NCBI GenBank assembly: GCA_014763905.1
Contig: JACXUN010000021.1
Span: forward strand, 1 to 11,386
Source: Campylobacterales bacterium
Lineage (GTDB): Bacteria > Campylobacterota > Campylobacteria > Campylobacterales > Sulfurovaceae
Reading direction: 5' to 3'
Length of the DNA stretch: 11,386 bases
Of this stretch, positions 1 through 4,788 are shown piece by piece. Made by a program: the position numbers and the translations under genes. Each line of letters begins with the position of its first letter. Within the stretch, counting starts at the first letter, position 1. The notes below the pieces were generated by a model. The model was given only the letters and a program-made list of their open reading frames with translations, made no database searches and was not told where the DNA came from.

Positions 1-473
1 TGTTAGATGAGAATGAAAAATTATTGCCTTACTCTACATGCCGTCAAGCATTTGAAGGATTATTAGAACCAGAAGAAGAAAAAGCAGATTTAGCACAACA
101 AGCATATTCGAAAGCAAAATTTTGTAAAGGGTATCAAGGAAACGTGGAAATAAAACTTGATCATATTGGACCAACGATTAGAGCAGAGCATCATGGTAAT
201 ATTGAATTCAGAAGATTGAGTTTAGAACATGGTGGAAAGTACATAAATGAACTTAATTCAACAATAGAAAGAAGATTAACTGTGAGAGAGTGTGCTAGGT
301 TGCAAACATTTCCAGATGACTACGAGTTTGTTAGAAAAGTTCCTAGAGGTATGCCTTATAGTTTATCGGCTTCAGGTGCGTATCGTGTAATAGGAAATGC
401 GGTACCTCCCCTTCTAGCTTATCATATGGCAAAAAGGTTAGAAGAATTATGGGACACATTATTTATAGAATAA
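1..473 (+). CDS. DNA (cytosine-5-)-methyltransferase, C-terminal part (5' end outside window)
   Basis: This is the end of a C5-cytosine DNA methyltransferase, which methylates cytosine in a short DNA target, usually as part of a restriction-modification system. The frame is open from position 3, so the gene enters from the left and the TTG at 24 is not a real start. Two family hallmarks are visible: the motif IX region RRLTVRECARLQTFPDDYEF and the motif X region YRVIGNAVPPLLAYHMAKRL, both near the C-terminus in the correct order. The catalytic PCQ and ENV motifs must lie upstream and cannot be checked. The preceding stretch with PTIRAEHHGNIEFRR is commonly seen in this family before motif IX. 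The DNA is clearly more AT-rich than the genes to the right, which suits a horizontally acquired restriction-modification locus. No cognate endonuclease is seen in the window. Family assignment is firm; target specificity is unknown. Confidence 0.93.
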   Translation, partial: LDENEKLLPYSTCRQAFEGLLEPEEEKADLAQQAYSKAKFCKGYQGNVEIKLDHIGPTIRAEHHGNIEFRRLSLEHGGKYINELNSTIERRLTVRECARLQTFPDDYEFVRKVPRGMPYSLSASGAYRVIGNAVPPLLAYHMAKRLEELWDTLFIE

Positions 474-485
474 ACATTTCATCTC

Positions 486-509
486 GTTCCCACTCTCCTG
501 AGTGGGAAT
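486..509. repeat. REP-like palindromic element
   Basis: A perfect 9-bp inverted repeat, TTCCCACTC (487-495) and GAGTGGGAA (500-508), surrounds a TCCT loop just after the methyltransferase stop. It could fold as a stable hairpin between the convergent methyltransferase and ankyrin genes. There is no T-run on either side, so it is a poor intrinsic terminator. The GTTCCCAC...GTGGGAATGCAT form resembles dispersed palindromes I recall from many proteobacterial genomes (REP-like, possibly moved by RAYT transposases). Whether it is repeated elsewhere in this genome cannot be seen. Confidence 0.6.
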
Positions 510-554
510 GCATAAAAATCTGCCTTACCTATGAAAAACCTCGTAAAGCTGTGA

Positions 555-779
555 CTATGATATCCCGTCGAACTCAGGTATATAGAGATTGGCTCCGTGA
601 TTGATGAGATATCGAACCATTGCGACCGACTCCATCTGAATAGCCCGCATCAACAGAGTAATACCGGCACTGTCACGAATATCCAGTCCGACCACCTCTT
701 GATCCAGCAGATGAGAAAAGGTCTCGTAGTCGTTACAGGCGATAGCATGGAAAAGAGCATGGGTATCATATCCGACCAT
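555..779 (-). CDS. Ankyrin-repeat protein, C-terminal part (74 aa)
   Basis: This frame starts at an ATG that overlaps the stop of the upstream ankyrin frame (TAATG) and has no convincing Shine-Dalgarno of its own. It carries an ankyrin-like helix pair (THALFHAIACNDYETFSHLL) and a clearer repeat (LDIRDSAGITLLMRAIQMES, then VRYLINHGANLYI), and ends in TAG at 557-555. It lies in the frame reached by a one-base insertion from the upstream partner, and the repeat register then continues smoothly. This argues that the two are halves of one gene. If the junction is real in the genome, either the C-terminal repeats are made by termination-reinitiation or the gene is broken. The function beyond protein-protein interaction cannot be told. 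Confidence 0.6.
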   Translation of the reverse strand: MVGYDTHALFHAIACNDYETFSHLLDQEVVGLDIRDSAGITLLMRAIQMESVAMVRYLINHGANLYIPEFDGIS

Positions 780-976
780 TAAAGATAATCGTATTTAAGG
801 AGCAAGGAGACATTGTGTCGGTTGCGATATTTGATTGCCCAGTAGAGGGCATTGTGTCCTTCTTCATCTCGAACATTGAGGTTTGACTTTTTGATGAAAA
901 ACTCTTCTAACATTAATCGGTGTTTTGCCATCTCAATGAGATGCGTATCATGATATCGATTGATTACCTTAGTCAT
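779..976 (-). CDS. Ankyrin-repeat protein, N-terminal part (65 aa)
   Basis: A short reading frame begins at ATG 976, with a good AAGGA Shine-Dalgarno 5 nt upstream, and ends in TAA at 781-779. It contains one clear ankyrin repeat: NVRDEEGHNALYWAIKYRNR followed by the helix VSLLLKYDYL. Ankyrin repeats bind other proteins; the partner is unknown. The frame stops partway through an ankyrin stack, and the next frame, which starts at the overlapping ATG (TAATG), continues with two more repeats. Adding a single T to the CTTT run at the junction would fuse both into one protein of about 140 residues with normal repeat spacing. I therefore think this is the 5' half of one ankyrin gene, frameshifted in this strain or by a sequencing error. 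A translationally coupled pair remains possible. No signal peptide is seen, so it is probably cytoplasmic. Confidence 0.6.
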   Translation of the reverse strand: MTKVINRYHDTHLIEMAKHRLMLEEFFIKKSNLNVRDEEGHNALYWAIKYRNRHNVSLLLKYDYL

Positions 977-1027
977 AGTGGTCCTTCAGATTCAGTGTTA
1001 TATACCCTACTTCAGTGAGAGAATGGT

Positions 1028-1076
1028 ATAACAAATCAGTAACAAAAGAATAAGAAAATAGTTACAAAGTGGTAAC
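1028..1076. promoter_or_regulatory. Operator A: five 11-bp phased GTWAC-like half-sites
   Basis: ATAAC (1028), GTAAC (1039), ATAAG (1050), GTTAC (1061) and GTAAC (1072) start exactly 11 bp apart, with A-rich spacers. This resembles the tandem direct-repeat sites of PhoB/PhosR-type response regulators. It lies about 50 bp upstream of the ankyrin start on the minus strand; a TATATA-like -10 at 1004-999 could serve that gene. In the other direction a GATACT/TACTAT hexamer (1088-1095) sits 11-13 bp away and could drive a plus-strand transcript into the structured segment at 1096-1232. Which direction is used is unknown. Confidence 0.55.
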
Positions 1077-1095
1077 AACCTCAGTTTGATACTAT

Positions 1096-1232
1096 GCTCT
1101 TAGGTGAATTGGGTAGAGGGAGAGTGCAGTATCGAGTAGTAGAGGAGACATCCGTGAAGATTGGATCAAAGAAATCTTGTTTGTGTAAAGGTAGTTTAAG
1201 TGTCAACTTCTACACTCTCAAAACCTAAGAGC
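1096..1232 (-). ncRNA. Candidate structured RNA or leader closed by a 10-bp stem
   Basis: GCTCTTAGGT (1096-1105) and ACCTAAGAGC (1223-1232) are perfectly complementary over 10 bp and enclose 117 nt. Inside, GAGAGTG (1120-1126) pairs with CACTCTC (1213-1219), and AAGATT (1157-1162) with AATCTT (1173-1178), giving a nested three-stem fold. On the minus strand a TATAAT at 1245-1240 places a transcription start near 1233, exactly at the outer stem. The minus strand is therefore my preferred orientation, either as a free RNA or as a long leader for the ankyrin gene. No T-run terminator follows on either strand. I do not recognise a known RNA family. It could also be a small element with terminal inverted repeats. 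Confidence 0.3.
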
Positions 1233-1239
1233 TATCCGA

Positions 1240-1271
1240 ATTATAAGAAAAAAGGATAACAAAACGGTAAC
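1240..1271 (-). promoter_or_regulatory. Operator B and TATAAT promoter pointing toward the structured segment
   Basis: Two half-sites, ATAAC (1256-1260) and GTAAC (1267-1271), are 11 bp apart. Read on the minus strand, they lie exactly 10 bp upstream of a consensus -10 TATAAT (1245-1240). No -35 box is evident; the half-site occupies its place, as in PhoB-activated promoters. Predicted transcription starts around 1233 and runs toward the ankyrin gene. The same layout is seen upstream of the olsF-like gene. Confidence 0.45.
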
Positions 1272-1286
1272 GTTGAAGCGTCTACC
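1266..1286. repeat. Direct repeat, copy 1 (partner at 1413-1433)
   Basis: The 21 bp starting GGTAACGTTG and ending GCGTCTACC matches 18 of 21 positions of 1413-1433, which covers the last codons and stop of the olsF-like gene. The copies are 147 bp apart. This may be a trace of a past duplication or recombination at the 3' end of the gene, or chance in part. Confidence 0.4.
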
Positions 1287-1412
1287 TATTTAATACAGTT
1301 CTACAAAAGAAGATTATTTAAAAATTATAATTCAAAATAGTATACTTAGTTCTTATTTTATTTAGTTAGGTTTCAAAAGCATTGACGATTGATGTTCTGA
1401 TCAATGTTTATG

Positions 1413-1433
1413 GGTAACGCTTACGCGTCTACC
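1413..1433. repeat. Direct repeat, copy 2, overlapping the 3' end of the olsF-like gene
   Basis: This is the partner of the repeat at 1266-1286 (18/21 identical). It spans the final codons (GVDA) and the TAA stop of the minus-strand acyltransferase gene. Confidence 0.4.
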
Positions 1434-3142
1434 CCTCTGATATAACGGTCTCGTTTTTTCTCTTTGATCTTATCGATCTCGACGAGGATGAAGCTGTCGA
1501 TACAGTCACCGAATTCGGTATCGATATTGTATCCCATAAAGGAGATGCCACCCTCTTCACACAGTTCGGTATACTGCTTATAGAGTGTCGGTACGGTAGC
1601 ACCGTAATAGCTGAGTTGCTCTTTGAGAACTCTAAAATCTTTGGCGGCATCATTGCCGTCAAAAATATCTTCCAGCTCATCGAGAGCACTTTTGGCAAAG
1701 ACAAACTTGTTTTTTGGATGAAGCAGTTCGTGTTTGCTACCGTAATATTTGTCATAATAGTAGAGGATCAACTCCTGAGCACTCTTTGGCAAAGAGGCAC
1801 TCAGGGTTACCGCTCCGAACATATATCGGATATGCGGATTTTCATAGAGATAGGCTCCGATTCCCTGCCAGAGATAATCCAAGGCTCGGCTTCCCCAGTA
1901 TTTCGGCTGGACAAAGCTTCGTCCTAGCTCAATCGAGTTGTGAAGATACGGCGTGAAATCGGCATCATAGTTGAAGAGTGAATCGGTATAAAATCCCTCC
2001 ATCCCATAGTGCGGATAGACAAAGTTACTTTCGGCGATACGATAGGCTCCGGCGATCTCTAAATCGGCATCGTCCCATAAGATGATATGTTTGTAGTAGT
2101 AGTCATAGTCATCTTTGTCCCTTTTTTTACCAGTTCCCTCTTCGACCTTTCGGAAAGTATACTCACGTAATCGGCTGATCTCTTGCAGGACGATCGATCC
2201 TTTCTCATACTCATAGAGATAGATTTTTTTCCCGTCACTAGTCTCTCCGAGGAGTTGTGACTGCTGCAACTCTTGTTTGATCGCTTTGCGATCTTCGGGG
2301 TGGGCGATACACTTTTGGGTCGCAAAGATCGGTTTTTTGCCTTTGGCGATACGATAGAGATGCCGTTTAAAGAGTTTGATCTGCGTCTTTTCATCCAATG
2401 GATTGTTATAGAAACTCTTATATGGGATGCTCTCACCGATGGTAAACTCCAATGAACCATTTCGCTTTTTGAACATCTCATGCGGCAAGAGAATCGCCGA
2501 GAGCTGCTTATTGATTGAGGAGATGGTATAAAAGAGCGTTGAGTTTTTGGCATGGATATGGATCGGCAGGATCGGGGCATTGTTTTTCAACGCAAAGTTT
2601 AAAAATCCTCGGTGCCATTTGGTATCTTTGACCCCGTTGGGTCTGGCTCGGGAGACTTCGCCCGACGGGAAGATTATCAATGCCTCTTCATTCTGAAGCG
2701 ATTGGTGTATCTGTTTGATAGAGGCTTTGGAGATATGTTCTCCAAAGGCATCGACTCCAACCAAAATCGGTTTGAGCTGATCGATTTTGCCCAATACATC
2801 ATTGGCAACTACTTTGATATCACTGCGAACCCGCTTGACCAGATGGATCAGCGAGAGGGCATCCAACGCTCCTAGCGGATGGTTGGCGATAATCACGACC
2901 CGACCCGAAGAGGGGATATTCTCTATCTGATTGCTTGAAAACTTATAAGAGAACTGAAAGTAATCCAAAACCGCTTCGACAAAAGCAAAAGGTCCAGCCT
3001 GCTCCTGCTCTGCCAAAAAGGTGTTGATATCATTTTGGTGAATCACCCTTTTGATCGCACCAAATAGGGGAGAGAGGATAGGTTTAGGCATGGCTCCGAG
3101 TTTTGGATATTTACTTACCATCGCCTTTTGTACATTGATCAT
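1421..3142 (-). CDS. olsF: OlsF-like bifunctional acyltransferase (ornithine lipid synthesis)
   Basis: This 573-residue protein joins two acyltransferase domains. Residues about 70-270 are a PlsC/lysophospholipid-acyltransferase domain, with a variant HX5D motif in NHPLGALD (87-94), a second block near FGEHISKASIKQI, FPSGEVSR (158-165) and PILPIHI (190-196). Residues about 300-480 are an OlsB-like GNAT/hemolysin-type domain with REYTFRKVEEGTGKKRD (326-342), the ILWD segment and EIAGAYRIA. This order matches OlsF, in which the C-terminal domain N-acylates ornithine and the N-terminal domain O-acylates lyso-ornithine lipid; it would act at the inner membrane. I chose the ATG at 3142 because CAGGAG lies 8 nt upstream; an ATG at 3169 is in frame but has no Shine-Dalgarno. 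A TATAAT at 3214-3209, with phased operator sites 10 bp further upstream, suggests activator control, and phosphate limitation fits this phosphorus-free lipid. The exact acyl acceptor is inferred from family. Confidence 0.82.
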   Translation of the reverse strand: MINVQKAMVSKYPKLGAMPKPILSPLFGAIKRVIHQNDINTFLAEQEQAGPFAFVEAVLDYFQFSYKFSSNQIENIPSSGRVVIIANHPLGALDALSLIHLVKRVRSDIKVVANDVLGKIDQLKPILVGVDAFGEHISKASIKQIHQSLQNEEALIIFPSGEVSRARPNGVKDTKWHRGFLNFALKNNAPILPIHIHAKNSTLFYTISSINKQLSAILLPHEMFKKRNGSLEFTIGESIPYKSFYNNPLDEKTQIKLFKRHLYRIAKGKKPIFATQKCIAHPEDRKAIKQELQQSQLLGETSDGKKIYLYEYEKGSIVLQEISRLREYTFRKVEEGTGKKRDKDDYDYYYKHIILWDDADLEIAGAYRIAESNFVYPHYGMEGFYTDSLFNYDADFTPYLHNSIELGRSFVQPKYWGSRALDYLWQGIGAYLYENPHIRYMFGAVTLSASLPKSAQELILYYYDKYYGSKHELLHPKNKFVFAKSALDELEDIFDGNDAAKDFRVLKEQLSYYGATVPTLYKQYTELCEEGGISFMGYNIDTEFGDCIDSFILVEIDKIKEKKRDRYIRGVDA

Positions 3143-3208
3143 ATAAATCGCTCCTGTAACTACAACCATAATGCTGTAGTTTTAACTTTTTATTTTTTGC
3201 TAACGGTT

Positions 3209-3311
3209 ATTATAGTGTAAAAAAGTAACGAAAAAGCAATATCGATGTAATCAAATTGTAGCCATTTTGTGATGGGTTTGTTACTACTCTTGGTTAAAGT
3301 TTCAGTATCTT
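3209..3311. promoter_or_regulatory. Operator C between divergent olsF-like and lipoprotein genes: six phased half-sites
   Basis: GTAAC (3225), GCAAT (3236), GTAAT (3247), GTAGC (3258), GTGAT (3269) and GTTAC (3280) start exactly 11 bp apart over 60 bp. To the left, 10 bp away, is a minus-strand -10 TATAAT (3214-3209) for the olsF-like gene. To the right, a TATCTT (3306-3311) could be the -10 for the lipoprotein at 3335, with one degenerate site (near 3291) filling the gap. Neither promoter has a clear -35, as expected for response-regulator-activated promoters. The design suggests that one regulator controls both genes. Confidence 0.6.
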
Positions 3312-3334
3312 AAAAATTATAAAGGAAACTAAAG

Positions 3335-4540
3335 ATGACAAAACACTCTCTACTCTCATTGGCTGCAGCAGCAGCTTTGGTACTTACAGGATGTGGCGGC
3401 GGAGGTTCTACTCCTACTACTTCTACTAATACTAATACTACTACGCCAGCAGAAGAAGACTCGGCAACTATTGCTCCGGTAAAACAAGCTGATGCATTAA
3501 AAACTACAATCAATGCAACCGGTGCAACCAATGTAACGGGTGCAGATAATACAGGTTCACCGGTAGCTCCGGAAAAAAGAAAGACGGTAAGGGGTAACAT
3601 TGCGGAAGATACTAATTGGACCAATGATACAACATGGGTACTAGATGGTTTAGTTGTAGTTAAGAGTGGTGCGACACTAACTATCGATGCCGGAACAACA
3701 ATCGCCGGTAAAGATGGTACAGGTGCTGCGACCTCTTATCTGATCGTTGAAGCCGGTGCAAAAATCATGGCTAAAGGTACATCTACCGAGCCAATCGTTT
3801 TCACATCTGAAAAAGCAGTAGACGGTAAAGCTGAAGCGGTAGGTCAATGGGGTGGTGTGACCATTATCGGTAAAGCGACTAATGATCAAGTTCAGCCATA
3901 TGAAGTTAATGAAAAGTATAAGTCTGTAGATGTAGCTGATTCGGTTGCTAACGATAACTCTGGTGTATTAAAGCACATCAAAGTCCTTAACTCTGGTATC
4001 ACAATGCAACAAGATAAAGAGATTAACGGTCTTAGCTTTATAGCAGTTGGTTCAGGAACCACTATCGAAGATATTACTGTTGAGAGATCAGATGACGACT
4101 GTATCGAAATCTGGGGTGGTACGGTGAACCTTAGCAATATCACGACCAGAGAGTGTACCGATGACCAATTCGATATCGACGATGGATTTAGCGGAACCGT
4201 TACCAACCTAGATATCAAACAAGTAGCTACCAACTCTGGTAATGCCGCTATAGAGATGTCTGGAGACACTGCGGCGACATTTGACGGTGTATATATTGAT
4301 CAAGAAGCATCAGCTAAAGAGGGTGGTATCTTCTTTAAGAAAGATGGAATCGGTGGTCACTTCAAGAATGTAACCGTAAAAAGTGCAACTGACAATAAGT
4401 ATGGAGCGATTAACTCAAAAGGTGTTTATGATGCTGACAACACTACTTTTGACAACGTGGTTTTAGAAGGAGCCAACGAGTATAAAATTACCGGTGATAA
4501 ACAAGACACAATTGATGGACTTAGAGGATGGTTTAAATAA
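3335..4540 (+). CDS. Beta-helix lipoprotein with a single repeat unit
   Basis: This 401-residue exported lipoprotein has a lipoprotein signal peptide ending in the lipobox LTGC (lipidated Cys20), then a Gly/Thr/Ser-rich linker to about residue 80. Residues 83-401 form one unit of the family repeated three times in the gene at 4789. The unit begins with a WVLDGLVVVKSGATLTIDAG block typical of right-handed parallel beta-helix envelope proteins, then IVFTSEK, GQWGGVTIIGKA, an acidic core with DDDCIEIWGG and CTDDQFDIDDG, and EGGIFFKKDGIGGHF. The start is supported by AAAGGAAA upstream of the ATG. I see no enzymatic motif. It is divergent from the olsF-like gene across a shared operator and ends at a strong terminator, so it is probably monocistronic. 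A surface or periplasmic binding or structural role is plausible but not shown; acidic residues could bind cations. Confidence 0.8.
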   Translation: MTKHSLLSLAAAAALVLTGCGGGGSTPTTSTNTNTTTPAEEDSATIAPVKQADALKTTINATGATNVTGADNTGSPVAPEKRKTVRGNIAEDTNWTNDTTWVLDGLVVVKSGATLTIDAGTTIAGKDGTGAATSYLIVEAGAKIMAKGTSTEPIVFTSEKAVDGKAEAVGQWGGVTIIGKATNDQVQPYEVNEKYKSVDVADSVANDNSGVLKHIKVLNSGITMQQDKEINGLSFIAVGSGTTIEDITVERSDDDCIEIWGGTVNLSNITTRECTDDQFDIDDGFSGTVTNLDIKQVATNSGNAAIEMSGDTAATFDGVYIDQEASAKEGGIFFKKDGIGGHFKNVTVKSATDNKYGAINSKGVYDADNTTFDNVVLEGANEYKITGDKQDTIDGLRGWFK

Positions 4541-4555
4541 TCATTAAATGCTTTA

Positions 4556-4590
4556 CTACTGAATAGTCTCAAACTATTCAGTAGGTTTAT
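4556..4590 (+). terminator. Intrinsic terminator after the single-unit lipoprotein
   Basis: A perfect 12-bp stem, CTACTGAATAGT (4556-4567) with ACTATTCAGTAG (4573-4584), closes a 5-nt loop 15 nt after the stop codon and is followed by GTTTATATTG. The T-tract is modest, but the stem is strong. It separates this gene from the operon that starts at 4789. Confidence 0.7.
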
Positions 4591-4706
4591 ATTGTCACCT
4601 TCATACTCAAACAGAAAATCAATTCTAATAAATAAAAATATTCTAAAATATTTCATTGTTTTTATCTGATAACTTAAGAAACATTTCCTCTCTACTTCTC
4701 CTATAT

Positions 4707-4761
4707 GTAACCAAAATGTAACCAATATGTTACTTTATCGTTACCATTTATATATATTATA
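4707..4761 (+). promoter_or_regulatory. Operator D and promoter of the lipoprotein-TonB2 operon
   Basis: GTAAC (4707), GTAAC (4718), GTTAC (4729) and GTTAC (4740) are exactly 11 bp apart. The first pair reads GTAAC-C-AAAA-T-GTAAC, close to the C. jejuni PhosR box GTTTC-N-AAAA-N-GTTTC. A -10-like TATTAT (4755-4760) begins after a 10-bp gap from the last half-site, as in PhoB-activated promoters, and there is no separate -35. The start codon is at 4789, preceded by GGAGT. This is the clearest of the four arrays. Confidence 0.65.
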
Positions 4762-4788
4762 GTGCAAACTTTTGCATTGGAGTAAAGA

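Larger units (their letters stand above)
977..1420. other. Protein-free intergenic region with operators and a structured element
   Basis: No credible protein gene lies between the ankyrin gene and the end of the olsF-like gene. The stretch holds two arrays of 11-bp phased GTWAC-like sites (1028-1076 and 1256-1271), a 137-bp segment closed by a 10-bp inverted repeat (1096-1232), and a 21-bp imperfect direct repeat shared with the 3' end of the acyltransferase gene (1266-1286). Near 1380-1406 there are weak alternative hairpins (ATTGAT/ATCAAT or CATTGA/TCAATG) that might help end the olsF-like transcript but lack a proper T-run. The part from 1290 to 1380 is very AT-rich and shows nothing further that I can name. 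Confidence 0.6.

Noticed and set aside
24..473. TTG at 24 as the start of a complete small methyltransferase-like protein
   Set aside because: The frame is open to the window edge and the catalytic motifs are missing, so this is the end of a longer gene.
597..782. Plus-strand 61-codon reading frame opposite the ankyrin gene
   Set aside because: It is antisense to the ankyrin repeats, has no ribosome binding site of note and shows no family likeness.
1380..1406. Intrinsic terminator for the olsF-like gene
   Set aside because: Only short AT-rich 6-bp stems in alternative pairings are seen, without a clear T-run on the minus strand.
3143..3169. Longer start (ATG 3169) for the olsF-like gene
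   Set aside because: No Shine-Dalgarno precedes it, while CAGGAG lies 8 nt upstream of the in-frame ATG at 3142.
4640..4657. AT-only palindrome AAATATT/AATATTT as a regulatory site
   Set aside because: Such AT-only pairings are expected by chance in this AT-rich intergenic DNA, and it is not in phase with the operator array.
4426..4725. Minus-strand 99-codon reading frame across the terminator and intergenic region
   Set aside because: It overlaps the end of the lipoprotein gene and a strong hairpin, has no family likeness, and is made of low-complexity AT-rich DNA.
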